Shown: one piece after another, positions 1 to 8,334 of the stretch
How positions within the stretch are numbered: the stretch's first letter is position 1
Layout of the letters: each line of letters begins with the position of its first letter
Source of the DNA: Niallia circulans
GTDB lineage: Bacteria; Bacillota; Bacilli; Bacillales; Cytobacillaceae
Length of the DNA stretch: 64,000 bases
Assembly: GCF_003726095.1 (NCBI RefSeq)
Contig: NZ_CP026031.1
Span: forward strand, 3,286,001 to 3,350,000
Direction of reading: 5' to 3'
Made by a program: the position numbers and the translations under genes
Notes under the pieces: generated by a model
The model's database searches: none
Told to the model about the DNA's origin: nothing
Seen by the model: only the letters and a program-made list of their open reading frames with translations

Positions 1-372
1 ATAAATCGCTTCTGCAATACCAGCAGCGTTAGCATCATCATCTATGATTATTGGAATATCATTGAGCCTTTTTCTTAGTTCTTCCACAATCTTAAAATTG
101 GACCACTTTAAATTTCCCGTGAAATGAATAACTCCATTTTGTCGATTTAACGGCCCCGGAACACTTATACCGACCGAGATTAACCTTCCATATTTATGGT
201 CCGTTTCAGCTATTAATGAATCGAATTCTTTCATAAGAATATCTATCAGCATTTGTGGTGATTCTATAGTTTTAGACATCAACTGACGTGTGCCAATAAT
301 TTTTTCATTAGTGGCTATTCCAATTAGAGTTTTAGTTCCTCCAATATCCACTAATCCATACAAACCACTCAT
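1..372 (-). CDS. ROK-family sugar kinase or regulator, N-terminal part (runs off the left edge)
   Basis: Only the first 124 codons lie in the window; the C-terminus is beyond position 1. The protein starts MSGLYGLVDIGGTKT, and DIGGTK is the phosphate-binding motif of the ROK (repressor, ORF, kinase) family. A second family motif, IDDDANAAGIAEA, is close to the window edge. There is no N-terminal helix-turn-helix, which favours a sugar kinase (glucose, fructose or N-acetylmannosamine type) over a ROK repressor. The ATG is preceded by AAAGGTGATAA. The gene follows the 61-residue membrane protein after 13 bp and probably shares its promoter, which carries a GntR operator. The amino-sugar assignment rests on the neighbouring GlmU-like and SIS genes. 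Zinc-motif residues of ROK proteins would lie outside the window. Confidence 0.85.
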   Translation of the reverse strand, partial: MSGLYGLVDIGGTKTLIGIATNEKIIGTRQLMSKTIESPQMLIDILMKEFDSLIAETDHKYGRLISVGISVPGPLNRQNGVIHFTGNLKWSNFKIVEELRKRLNDIPIIIDDDANAAGIAEAIY

Positions 373-385
373 TTTATCACCTTTT

Positions 386-571
386 CTACATTTTTTCTGA
401 ACCATCTGAACTAATAATTTTGCTAACATCCTGTACAAGGTTTTGCGTTTTTCTTTTTAGGACTAATCCTAAAATAAAACCAACTAAGATATAGACCAAA
501 ACTAGTATCAATACCAAATTATATGGCCAGGCCGGAAACGGAAAAATGGAGCCATAGATCGACAATAACAT
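386..571 (-). CDS. small single-span membrane protein, 61 aa
   Basis: A short N-terminus is followed by a hydrophobic segment of about 25 residues (roughly 15-40, rich in L, V and I), then a basic KRKTQ stretch and a polar tail, so a single membrane span is likely. It is the first gene of a leftward unit with the ROK gene. The promoter and GntR-type palindrome at 596-664 lie directly upstream. I do not recognise the family. Its place ahead of a sugar kinase suggests an accessory to a sugar transporter, but that is inference. Codon use and spacing to the ROK gene support a real gene. Confidence 0.55.
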   Translation of the reverse strand: MLLSIYGSIFPFPAWPYNLVLILVLVYILVGFILGLVLKRKTQNLVQDVSKIISSDGSEKM

Positions 572-595
572 AACAAGAGCACAAATCTTTTGATG

Positions 596-629
596 TTAAT
601 ACCAATTTTAAATTGGTATTAACCAATTT
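596..629. promoter_or_regulatory. GntR-type operator, compound palindrome
   Basis: Positions 596-622 form a perfect inverted repeat with 13-bp arms around one central base, built on TACCAATTT/AAATTGGTA. A second overlapping near-palindrome, AATTGGTATTAACCAATT, covers 611-628. The same core recurs at 1498-1515 on the other side of the GntR gene. The motif resembles the TGGT...ACCA sites bound by NagR/DasR-type GntR/HutC regulators. It sits just downstream of the leftward promoter at 636-664, where bound protein would block transcription. Confidence 0.7.
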
Positions 630-635
630 ATATAA

Positions 636-664
636 ATTTTATATTTGCCCGATATTTTTGTCAA
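636..664 (-). promoter_or_regulatory. sigma-A-type promoter for the membrane protein/ROK unit
   Basis: On the minus strand TTGACA (664-659) and TAAAAT (641-636) are separated by 17 bp. The GntR-type palindrome begins a few bases downstream, consistent with steric repression. Confidence 0.55.
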
Positions 665-681
665 TTTAATTTTAAAAAAAA

Positions 682-707
682 TACGAATCCCTTATTTTGG
701 ATTCGTA
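682..707 (-). terminator. intrinsic terminator of the GntR gene
   Basis: The arms TACGAATCC and GGATTCGTA are separated by 8 bp, and on the minus strand the stem is followed by a run of T. It lies 9 bp past the GntR stop codon. Confidence 0.75.
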
Positions 708-715
708 GTCATAGT

Positions 716-1429
716 CTAGCTATAAATTTCAGTATTTATTTCATATCTGTCTCCCCTATATACTGAATGAGCAACCTCGAAAATTTCATTATTTTGATCA
801 AAGGTTATCTGTTTAAAATGAAAGACGGGTACAGAATAGTTTATTTCAAGTAATTCTGACTCCTGAGGAGTAGGCATTCTTACCTCGATTTTTTGTTGAG
901 CCTTTGTAATCTTTATACTGTATTCATCCTCTAAGATTCGATATAGCGATTCGTTCTCGAAGTTTCTACTTTCAAGATTATTAAACTTTTCAATCGGCAG
1001 TATTATTGTTTCAATTGCTAAAGGATACAAATCTGCCAATCTTAAACGCTTCAGCATAAGAATCTTTCCCTCAGATTTTAAATCAGCAATCATGTTTGCA
1101 GGAGGTTCTACAATTATTGTTTTCTCTAGAACCTTGGATCCGGGCAACAGTCCTCTCGCGCTCATGTCTTCACTGAAGCTCTTTAAACGCCTGCCTTGTG
1201 GAATTTTAGATTCAGCTACATATGTCCCGCTGCCGTGTCGTCTTATGAGAATATATTCATTGACCAATTCTGAAATAGCTTGCCTCACCGTCATGCGACT
1301 CATTTCGAATAATTCTGCAAGTTCTCTTTCAGGTGGTAACACATCACCCGGTTTCAACTCCCCTCTTTCAATTTTTTGTATAATTTCCTTTTTCAGTTGT
1401 TTATATAAAGGGGTTTTTTTATTGTTCAT
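716..1429 (-). CDS. GntR/HutC-family transcriptional regulator (winged helix plus UTRA)
   Basis: The 237-residue length is typical of the HutC subfamily. Residues about 1-70 are a GntR winged helix (YKQLKKEIIQKIERGELKPG, then LPPERELAELFEMSRMTVRQ), and the wing ends in RHGSGTYV. Residues about 90-235 form a UTRA ligand-binding domain with LKRLRLADLYPLAIE. NagR-like members respond to amino-sugar phosphates. The gene sits between two copies of the same operator core (596-628 and 1498-1515). One controls the leftward ROK unit and the other the rightward nucleotidyltransferase/SIS unit, so it probably represses both. The ligand is unknown; an amino-sugar phosphate is the best guess from context. 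Confidence 0.85.
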   Translation of the reverse strand: MNNKKTPLYKQLKKEIIQKIERGELKPGDVLPPERELAELFEMSRMTVRQAISELVNEYILIRRHGSGTYVAESKIPQGRRLKSFSEDMSARGLLPGSKVLEKTIIVEPPANMIADLKSEGKILMLKRLRLADLYPLAIETIILPIEKFNNLESRNFENESLYRILEDEYSIKITKAQQKIEVRMPTPQESELLEINYSVPVFHFKQITFDQNNEIFEVAHSVYRGDRYEINTEIYS

Positions 1430-1460
1430 GTTTCACATTCCTTTTTTTAAGATTATTCTA

Positions 1461-1515
1461 TTGACATTATAACCATATTTTTATAATAATTAAAGAGAAT
1501 TGGTATATATCAATT
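1461..1515 (+). promoter_or_regulatory. rightward promoter with GntR-type operator
   Basis: TTGACA lies at 1461-1466. A -10 box is either TATAAT at 1482-1487 (15-bp spacer) or TAATAA at 1484-1489 (17-bp spacer). The palindrome AATTGGTATATATCAATT at 1498-1515 overlaps the expected transcription start and matches the operator core at 611-628. The untranslated leader before the first gene is about 150 nt and includes an isolated AGGAGG at 1521-1526 not followed by a long reading frame. Confidence 0.55.
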
Positions 1516-1660
1516 TATAAAGGAGGTATAAATTCGAATTATGGTGTAAATCTTTATGGATGGATATGATTCATTAGATTTAAAAAAATTAAAGGACGTA
1601 ATGCATTACTTTTTAGGGTTTAATTAAATTTTGACTAAATAAACATACGGAGTGATTGAT

Positions 1661-3052
1661 GTGAAAACAGCTATTATATTGGCTGCAGGTAAAGGAAAAA
1701 AAATGTGGCCATATAATGATTATTGGCCTAAGGCAGCATTACCAGTAGCTAACCAAGGAAATATCGTTCATCTCGTAAACCATCTTAAGAGCTTGTCTTT
1801 TGACCGGATTATTATTGTGACTAGTTATCTAGGACGCAGAATTAAATCTCTTGTTTGCGATTTTGAAGGAGTTGAAACTATTGAACTCTCGGTAACTGAG
1901 GGGACTGCAGATAGTTTAGAAAAAGTAGTGTCCCTCGTTAACGACGAACATTTGTTGATCATGTATGGAGATATCTTTATTACTCTAGAGAGATTAACTA
2001 GTTTTGTTGATGCCTATAAAAAAGAACTTAATACTGTAGATACACTCATTTTATCTAAACCTATAACAAATGAATTTGCACCTGATTGGTTTGGAATTTC
2101 CAAAGGGACCGGAAACAGCGTTCAGAATATTTATGGTCACCCTCGTCCTCATTATGTACAAGAGCGACTCATAGGCGTCTTTGCTCTAAGTACAAAAGCG
2201 CTGAAGAGAATGTTGCACCATAACCCAGGTTTCATGAAAAATGTACCGACAGGAGTTATGCCACAACACGAGATGGAATTTGAGCAAAGTCTACAATGGT
2301 TAGTAGAAGAAGGATATACGGTTTCATCCTATCCTGTCACAGATGGAGTAATTGATATAGATAAGCCTTGGCACCTAATGCAAGCTAATCAGCTGGCGCT
2401 ATCGGTTATGACAAATAAACTTCAACATAATGATATTCCTGAGACTTGTAATATCCATCCGACAGCTGATATTCAAGGATGTATAAAGCTTGGAGAACAT
2501 GTGGAAATAGGAAAATATGTAACGATAAAAGGAAATGCGATTATTGGAGATCATACAAAAATTGAAAATGGTGTAACTATAGAAGGAAACGTAGTAATAG
2601 GTTCTCATTGTCGCATAGAAAACTTTTGCAGGATAGGTCCTGATAGCGTCATTGGGAGTAAAAATCGTATTGGACATTGTGCAGAATTTAGCGGTATTAC
2701 CTTTGATAACGTCAGTTTTATACATTTTGGTGAAGTATTCGGAATCATAGGTGAATCAACAGATATCGCTGCTGGAGTCACAGTAGGTATTACTCGTTTC
2801 GATGATCTGCCTCAAACTCAAAAGGTGAATGGTAGAAGAGAAATTCCTGAGAAATTTGGAAATGCTGTTTATTTTGGCGACTTTACTCGGACCGGTATTT
2901 TGAGTCTATATATGCCGGGAACTAAAGTAGGCAGTAATTGCGTTATCGGATCAGGTGTTACAGTGGAGAAAGATATACCATCTAAGACGTTATTGTATGC
3001 CCAACAAACTCTAATTGAAAAAGGATGGGACACTCATCGTTATGGATGGTAA
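1661..3052 (+). CDS. GlmU-like sugar nucleotidyltransferase with left-handed beta-helix domain
   Basis: The N-terminal half (about residues 1-235) is a nucleotidyltransferase fold starting KTAIILAAGKGKKMWP, a variant of the LAAGxGTRM signature, with YGDIF carrying the metal-binding Asp. The C-terminal half (about 255-460) is a row of hexapeptide repeats (ADIQGCIKLGEHVEIG, VVIGSHCRI), the left-handed beta-helix of bifunctional GlmU-type enzymes. It probably activates a sugar-1-phosphate to a nucleotide sugar, with or without acetyl transfer; the substrate cannot be read from sequence. I chose GTG at 1661 because GGAG at 1649-1652 is correctly spaced for it. The in-frame GTG at 1652 overlaps that Shine-Dalgarno site. 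It forms a likely operon with the SIS gene 60 bp downstream under GntR control. Confidence 0.75.
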   Translation: MKTAIILAAGKGKKMWPYNDYWPKAALPVANQGNIVHLVNHLKSLSFDRIIIVTSYLGRRIKSLVCDFEGVETIELSVTEGTADSLEKVVSLVNDEHLLIMYGDIFITLERLTSFVDAYKKELNTVDTLILSKPITNEFAPDWFGISKGTGNSVQNIYGHPRPHYVQERLIGVFALSTKALKRMLHHNPGFMKNVPTGVMPQHEMEFEQSLQWLVEEGYTVSSYPVTDGVIDIDKPWHLMQANQLALSVMTNKLQHNDIPETCNIHPTADIQGCIKLGEHVEIGKYVTIKGNAIIGDHTKIENGVTIEGNVVIGSHCRIENFCRIGPDSVIGSKNRIGHCAEFSGITFDNVSFIHFGEVFGIIGESTDIAAGVTVGITRFDDLPQTQKVNGRREIPEKFGNAVYFGDFTRTGILSLYMPGTKVGSNCVIGSGVTVEKDIPSKTLLYAQQTLIEKGWDTHRYGW

Positions 3053-3112
3053 AGCTTAAAAGCTATCATAGTAATAAATTCAAAAATAAAAACTTTTAAT
3101 GGAGGAAGAACA

Positions 3113-3841
3113 ATGGGATCATTATTTGCGGATTATAGTAAATTCTTTAACAATATTTTAATGGAAGTTCAAGAAACACAAGAAGAAGCCATTATAGAAG
3201 GTGCTAACCTCATCTCACAAGCTGTTAAGTCGGGTGGAAGATTTTATGTATTCGGTTCTGGGCACTCTCATATGATTGCCGAAGAGATTTATAATCGTGC
3301 AGGTGGACTTGCCTTAGTCACAGCTATTTTACCTCCAGAGTTAATGTTGCATGAACGCCCAAATAAAAGCACCTATCTTGAAAGAATCGAAGGACTTGCG
3401 AAGTCGTACTTAAATTTACATGAAGTATCAGACAAAGATGTAATTATGATTGTATCAAACTCAGGAAGAAATACTGTACCCGTTGAAATGGCTATAGAGG
3501 CAAGGAAAAAGGGAGCAAAGGTCATTGCTATGACGAGCATTAAACATTCTCAAAGTGTAACTTCAAGACACCAGAGCGGAAAAAAACTTTATGAACTTGC
3601 TGATGTAGTACTCGATAATGGCGCTGTTATCGGTGATGCTGGTTTCCGGATCTCAAACTCCGACATTTATTCTGGAGCTACTTCAGATGCCGTTGGATGC
3701 TTCCTTGCTCAAGCTCTCATCGTTGAATCTCTACAGCTTTTAATAGAAGCTGGTTTTACCCCTCCAGTATTTAAGAGTTCAAATGTAGATGGGGCTGATC
3801 AATTTAATGATGAGATATTTTCAAATTATGTAAAATGGTAA
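3113..3841 (+). CDS. SIS-domain protein (UPF0309-like), 242 aa
   Basis: One sugar-isomerase (SIS) domain spans the protein: VFGSGHSHMIAEEIYNRAGG binds the sugar phosphate, and MIVSNSGRN is the second conserved loop. The length and the HSHMIAEE motif fit the UPF0309 group, which is often found beside amino-sugar genes. A phosphosugar isomerase or binding protein is expected. The start follows GGAGG with good spacing. It is the second gene of the GntR-regulated rightward unit and is followed by a strong terminator. The precise reaction is not known for this group. Confidence 0.8.
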   Translation: MGSLFADYSKFFNNILMEVQETQEEAIIEGANLISQAVKSGGRFYVFGSGHSHMIAEEIYNRAGGLALVTAILPPELMLHERPNKSTYLERIEGLAKSYLNLHEVSDKDVIMIVSNSGRNTVPVEMAIEARKKGAKVIAMTSIKHSQSVTSRHQSGKKLYELADVVLDNGAVIGDAGFRISNSDIYSGATSDAVGCFLAQALIVESLQLLIEAGFTPPVFKSSNVDGADQFNDEIFSNYVKW

Positions 3842-4125
3842 GTAATCCATAATTTGTGTTTCTTTATTACGCTATTAAAATAAACCAAGAAAATGAAGAG
3901 AGTGCTCAAAAGTCTAACTTTTGAGCACTCTCTCTTATTACTTTTACCTCTCATTACAGCAAGCCAAAAATCCCAAAGCTTGAAGTCTTTTGAATCCTTT
4001 CTGAAAAGATCGAAACCAGCTTCCGATATATCTTTATAGTCATTATTCTCAATCAGATTTAAAGCCTCTTCAATATTAAAAAGTACAACTTCTAAACTTT
4101 TCTGAACTTGTTTGTAGTTCCCCAC
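3826..4125 (-). CDS. doubtful hypothetical protein or gene fragment
   Basis: A 99-codon reading frame begins at a GTG with no clear ribosome site. Its first 65 or so residues (LEVVLFNIEEALNLIE, DFKLWDFWLAVMRG) have plausible protein composition. The remainder is encoded by the terminator at 3898-3932 and runs into the end of the SIS gene. I therefore read it as a remnant or a spurious frame. No family was recognised. Its neighbour at 4209 is also a gene remnant, so this may be one decayed region. Confidence 0.2.
   Translation of the reverse strand: MGNYKQVQKSLEVVLFNIEEALNLIENNDYKDISEAGFDLFRKDSKDFKLWDFWLAVMRGKSNKRECSKVRLLSTLFIFLVYFNSVIKKHKLWITYHFT
3898..3932 (+). terminator. strong intrinsic terminator (possibly bidirectional)
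   Basis: Perfect 15-bp arms, GAGAGTGCTCAAAAG and CTTTTGAGCACTCTC, enclose a 5-base loop and are followed by a TC-rich tract. It ends the nucleotidyltransferase/SIS unit. Confidence 0.85.
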
Positions 4126-4208
4126 TTACAGGTATACCTAATTACCACCACATATTAATTATTCCTTATATCTTACTTGCAGGCAGTGATTTCTTAGCAG
4201 CCTGACTA

Positions 4209-4439
4209 TTGTCAGCAGCAAAAAAACATGGAGTTTCTGTGCCAAAAGATTTCTCCATCATTGGTTTTGACAACCACCCAATTTGTCTGACAACCTCTCC
4301 TGCCTTATCTAGCATCCAAAATCAGACTGAATGGATGATTGAAGATTTAATTAACTGTTTATTAGATCGACTTGCTGGTAAAGAATTTCCTGCGATCAGA
4401 AAAGTTTATACAGGGGATCTAGTGATAAGGGGGACGTAG
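4209..4439 (+). pseudogene. C-terminal remnant of a LacI/GalR-family regulator
   Basis: About 76 codons encode the end of a LacI-type periplasmic-binding-like domain: VSVPKDFSIIGFDNHPIC, then LSSIQNQTEWMIEDL, ending VYTGDLVIRGT. Intact LacI regulators are about 330 residues with an N-terminal helix-turn-helix. Both the DNA-binding domain and most of the ligand domain are missing, and a stop codon lies just upstream in frame. The gene is therefore broken. It may once have regulated the adjacent sugar genes. Confidence 0.75.
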
Positions 4440-4923
4440 GAAGGAGGTTCATCCAGTGGAATACCATGGCTTTTTAACCGTTTAACTTAATCCTTAATAA
4501 ACAAAATTCACTCAGCGATAAATCATCGCTGCATAGTTTAGCGCAACAGACATCTCCATACGCGACTTCTTCGTTACAATAGCGAAACGTAGAACAAAAC
4601 AGCTTCCGAACATTTGGTAGATACTAATTAAATCATTCTTGTAGTTCAATAGGCTTCCTTATCGTTGGGAGTCTTCCTACAGCCTTATTAGTTTGCGTTT
4701 GAATTTGATATTTTAAGGAAATACTCTTTTAGGCCTTGAGTCGCTTAGTGCTAATATTCATTTGCCATCCTGGTCCATCTGAATTTTTCAGAATAAGATG
4801 TTCTCTATAATAAATTATTATATTATGATAGCTTAAAAATCTATTAATGTGTTCTTCTTTCCACACTATATTTATTTTAAAAAAATCCTAAAGCAAAAAT
4901 TTTTATTTATCTTATCTCTTCTT
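4440..4923. other. AT-rich stretch without a supportable gene
   Basis: No reading frame with a convincing start, ribosome site and family resemblance was found. Short frames on the minus strand around 4510-4650 could be debris of an old gene. Nothing else was seen. Confidence 0.4.
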
Positions 4924-5097
4924 TTAATAACTGCCAACTATAACCTTCTTACATTGTTTCGTTTGTTGATATTTATATATTAATTCATCTAACTCTATAC
5001 TCTTTTTAATAGTATTTGGAGAACTAAATCCCTCTACTAAAGCTAATTTTTCCATTTCCTCTCTAACTTGTTCTATTTGATTTCTTAGTTTATACAT
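4924..5097 (-). CDS. Spo0E-family aspartyl-phosphate phosphatase, 57 aa
   Basis: The 57-residue protein starts MYKLRNQIEQVREEMEKLA and contains SIELDELIYKYQ. This fits the SxxLDxLI signature of the Spo0E family, small two-helix proteins that dephosphorylate Spo0A~P and delay sporulation in bacilli. The length is right for the family and the ATG follows GGAGGAATAGTG. The gene stands alone between remnants and AT-rich spacers. It supports a spore-forming host. Which Spo0E paralogue it is cannot be decided from the sequence. Confidence 0.85.
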   Translation of the reverse strand: MYKLRNQIEQVREEMEKLALVEGFSSPNTIKKSIELDELIYKYQQTKQCKKVIVGSY

Positions 5098-5257
5098 CAC
5101 TATTCCTCCATATTATTATAGGTTTAGAATATCTTTGTATTACTTTATAAAACCATTTAAGTCAGTCTCTGCATATTGTTATAAATCAATCTTTTTTTAA
5201 TACTGAACACTAATCTTATCTAAGAAGCCATGTAAAATATACTGCTGCTTTTAAAAG

Positions 5258-5305
5258 GGGAGCACACAATATACTAAGACATTCCTTAGTAATTGGCGTG
5301 CTCCC
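5258..5305. terminator. inverted repeat, probable terminator
   Basis: GGGAGCAC and GTGCTCCC form the outer stem, with ACTAAG and CTTAGT as an inner stem. It lies between the Spo0E-like gene and the small membrane protein and is followed by a T-containing tract on the plus strand. It could end transcription of the leftward surface genes. Confidence 0.5.
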
Positions 5306-5558
5306 ATTTCTCCATATTTTTTATTCCCTCTTCTATAAGATAACTCCACTCTACATAGAACCAACCAGCTTCAAATTTTCCTTCTTATATATTTAATCTA
5401 TCCACCGCTAAATAGGTTCCCAATAAAGTATTTGCCTAGCATTTGTTATTATGGAATTTCAGGTATTCTATTAAATTAAAGCCCTATTTTATAAAATATC
5501 ATAAAGGAATTTAAGCAATTTTTATTATATGGAAGCAAGCATCAAGGTCGCGAACTTT
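5306..5558. other. AT-rich spacer
   Basis: No gene or strong structure was seen between the inverted repeat and the end of the 71-residue membrane protein gene. Confidence 0.4.
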
Positions 5559-5774
5559 TCAAAGTAATTTGAATATTAAAATAACAAAATTTGCAATAAT
5601 AATCAGGATTAAGGCCAATATGATTAGGAAGTCAAAAGCTTGTTTCAAGAATGACCTGGGCTCATTTATGCTTTCTTTCGTTTCATTGTTTTGTAGTTGC
5701 AATTGTTGGAGTTCTTCTTCTATTTCTTTATTAATTTCCTCTATATTTGGAATTTCCTTGTTGGGAGAGTCCAT
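5559..5774 (-). CDS. small membrane protein with acidic, coiled N-terminus, 71 aa
   Basis: The first 45 residues are charged and Gln/Glu-rich (EEINKEIEEELQQLQLQ) and probably form a short coiled coil. The last 25 are a hydrophobic segment ending FVILIFKLL, so it is likely a tail-anchored membrane protein. Its ATG lies 5 bp after the stop of the upstream Mur-ligase-like gene, and its AGGAG site is inside that gene's end, so the two are translationally coupled. No family was recognised. It may tether or regulate the ligase at the membrane; that is inference. Confidence 0.65.
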   Translation of the reverse strand: MDSPNKEIPNIEEINKEIEEELQQLQLQNNETKESINEPRSFLKQAFDFLIILALILIIIANFVILIFKLL

Positions 5775-5779
5775 TTAAC

Positions 5780-7975
5780 TCACTCCTGGTTAGTAGTTTG
5801 TAATTTACGCTCAAAAGTTTGTAACGAGCTAGATAGGATGTTGATTAATTCGGAATATGTATTAACACCACTGACAGATATAATATAATTTTCATAAAAA
5901 GCAATACATGAAAGCTTTAACTCACCGAAACATAGTCCTTTAATTTCATTACCATTTATTCTTCCTAATGTTGGAGAAAAATTTATTATATCCCTCTTTT
6001 TGTATATAGAATAACCAAGCTTTCTAAGATCGGTAAGGTTATATGTTTGCTGTTCTTTTACTCTATACCTACCCGTTAAATTATAACAGGATGATGGCTT
6101 TAGATTTAATTCTCTCCCGTTTTTATTAACTACCCTCATTGCTTTTTGCACATCACCATAAAAATATGTTCCTAATTGATAGATAACACTAGGATGTTGG
6201 GTTAATATAAATTCATTTATGAGTTCCAAGATAGTAAATTTAGTCCCTTTTTGAAAAGGCTTTTTATTTGTTGAGTATCCAATATTGGTTGGCCACTTTT
6301 CTAACGTAATAACATCGTTCAAGTTTACCGTACTAAGGTTAAAGGAGTCTAATAGCAGTAAATGCCCTAATCCTTCCAGTGATCTTGTAGATTGCCGCCC
6401 TCTAACGAAATTAATTTCTTTCGTGTTAGCATCCCATACCTCTACCCCCCAGCTTGGCTGTATAGCATTAGCTACTATTTGAGGATCATACTGGTATAAC
6501 TGCATTTTAGAGCGTTTTAATTGATTAGGAAGATAATGGCTTGTCATTCTGAAATCACTTCCAGATACAGATCCTTTTAATAAAACGATCGAGTCATTGG
6601 AGCAATAGTAGGGAATTCTTTCGGCTAAATCCTTTGCATTATCAAACCATCCTCCTACCTTCTCAGCGGGTAAAGACTTTATGACCTTCCTCATATATAA
6701 TCCGTGACCAAAGATATAATCAGCCCCCGATGACAATATGTACTTTAAAAGTTTGTCATGAAGCTCCTGAGCTTGACTTCCTAAATCTGCTACTTGTCCT
6801 AAGACTAAGATTTTATTTCCAGAGTAAAAGCATTGTTTTTCTTTAAATGTTTGGATTGCATTAATCATCGATGGAATTGCTGCATTATGTGTATCATCGA
6901 TAACATCAATCAACCGACCATCAGCAGTATGATAAGTTTTTAGATCCATAATTTTATCTAATGATTTAAAGGACTGTAACTTTTCTAGATAAGAAGTAAA
7001 TGGATGACCCATTTTCGCAAGACATAGAATTGCACCAAAGGCATTTGCAATCATTCCATTGCTTGGCAATTTCATACTAAAGCAATAATCTTGATTTTGA
7101 TAATGAAATGTTACTAACGTATCATATTTCCTCTGCTTATATTTTTTTAAATAGAGGTCTGCATTTTTATTAGATAGACTATATGTATAAATCTTTTCTG
7201 TTTTTTCTTTGGCTGCATGATATAAAATATCAAATTCTTTTTTACCGATGTCATGATTTATAATCGCAATCCCATTTTGCTGCATGCCTTTAAAAATTCT
7301 TGCTTTAAATTTTGCAATATTTTCTGTCGAATGCAAAGTAGAAAGATGTGCTTCTCCTATCGAGGTAACTAAACAGATATCAGGCTGAATAGTGAGAGAA
7401 TGATTCCCGCGATTATTTAAAGCATTTAATGATATCTCGATAATACCGTAATCAGGATTACTGGAAAGCTTCGATCCATATAATGGAACTCCTACTTGCG
7501 TGTTATGGTTCCCTCGTGTAGCTACAATCGTTCCATCTCCCTTTAATAAATGCTCCAATAATAATCGGGTTGAGCTTTTTCCAACAGACCCTGTTATAGC
7601 GATAACGGGATTGTTCATTTTTAATCTTGCTGCTTTAGCTAATTTGGCAATAGTTTTATAGCTGTCCTTTACGATAAGTTGAGGCTTTTCATCAATTAAT
7701 TCTTTTATCGGTTCTTCTGTGATAATGATGGCACATTTTAGATAGTGATCGAGAATCTCTCTATTTCCATCACGCCACTGTGTTTCTTTTTTATGAACCA
7801 GTTCCCATCTTTTTTTTGACACTGAAATAAAACATGTATGATCACATTTTTCCGATTCAAGACGTTTAGGATCTATTTCAAAATTAAAAATATGAAAATT
7901 ATCGACCTCTTTAATATAGTAACCTTCTAGTATAGTAGCTAATTCTTTTGAACTAAAACCTTGCAAATCTTTCAC
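5780..7975 (-). CDS. Mur-ligase-like protein fused to a probable degenerate D-Ala-D-Ala carboxypeptidase domain
   Basis: The protein has 731 residues; MurF/MurE enzymes have about 450-500. Residues about 1-120 resemble a MurF-type N-domain. The P-loop ITGSVGKSST (about 127-136) has GKSS where most Mur ligases have GKTT. Further ligase motifs are GNHNTQVGVPL, IIEISLNA and the C-domain DDTHNAAIPSM. The last 230 or so residues look like an S11-type PBP fold: WGVEVWDANTKEINFVRG, then LNDVITLEKW, then KGTKFTILELINEF. However, the SxxK and SxN catalytic motifs are not visible, so this part is probably a non-catalytic binding domain. The gene is coupled to a small membrane protein and lies head-to-head with the Asp-Ala repeat surface protein. 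Ligation of an amino acid or peptide to a wall or surface substrate is plausible but unproven. The PBP-like reading is my inference. Confidence 0.65.
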   Translation of the reverse strand: MKDLQGFSSKELATILEGYYIKEVDNFHIFNFEIDPKRLESEKCDHTCFISVSKKRWELVHKKETQWRDGNREILDHYLKCAIIITEEPIKELIDEKPQLIVKDSYKTIAKLAKAARLKMNNPVIAITGSVGKSSTRLLLEHLLKGDGTIVATRGNHNTQVGVPLYGSKLSSNPDYGIIEISLNALNNRGNHSLTIQPDICLVTSIGEAHLSTLHSTENIAKFKARIFKGMQQNGIAIINHDIGKKEFDILYHAAKEKTEKIYTYSLSNKNADLYLKKYKQRKYDTLVTFHYQNQDYCFSMKLPSNGMIANAFGAILCLAKMGHPFTSYLEKLQSFKSLDKIMDLKTYHTADGRLIDVIDDTHNAAIPSMINAIQTFKEKQCFYSGNKILVLGQVADLGSQAQELHDKLLKYILSSGADYIFGHGLYMRKVIKSLPAEKVGGWFDNAKDLAERIPYYCSNDSIVLLKGSVSGSDFRMTSHYLPNQLKRSKMQLYQYDPQIVANAIQPSWGVEVWDANTKEINFVRGRQSTRSLEGLGHLLLLDSFNLSTVNLNDVITLEKWPTNIGYSTNKKPFQKGTKFTILELINEFILTQHPSVIYQLGTYFYGDVQKAMRVVNKNGRELNLKPSSCYNLTGRYRVKEQQTYNLTDLRKLGYSIYKKRDIINFSPTLGRINGNEIKGLCFGELKLSCIAFYENYIISVSGVNTYSELINILSSSLQTFERKLQTTNQE

Positions 7976-8334
7976 TCCTTTTAATATTTTGGTTATTTTT
8001 TGCTAATAACCACTCATTTAAATTAATAAAATGGTTAAAAATTCTATAATAGGTAAAAATGACTAATTCTTTCGAAAAATGTTGAATTTTAGAAAAATTC
8101 ATGTTTTTATATCTTTAGCATCTTATTTTTTTTATTAGTTTTTTTGGTCTTTTGTGTTTTTTGGGTTTTTTGTGTGAATGTATATTTACTATAATCCGGA
8201 AATTCGTCCTGATAAATAGGTATATTTTAGTAATTTACAGAAAAATCACTTATTTTAGGATGAAGGAACTGAAAGGGGGTGAAGGAAAACCACGTTTCAC
8301 AGGTAATTATCATACATAATTTAGGAGGTACAGA
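7976..8334. promoter_or_regulatory. divergent promoter region of the surface locus
   Basis: This 359-bp region separates the leftward Mur-ligase-like gene from the rightward Asp-Ala repeat gene. It contains a striking T/G-rich run at about 8130-8175 and a TATAAT at 8190-8195 reading rightward, without a good -35. The repeat gene is preceded by AGGAGG at about 8323. No operator palindrome was recognised. Confidence 0.35.

Noticed and set aside
1556-1627. 23-codon frame in the leader of the nucleotidyltransferase unit
   Set aside because: No usable ribosome site directly upstream and no resemblance to a known leader peptide; kept only as part of the leader.
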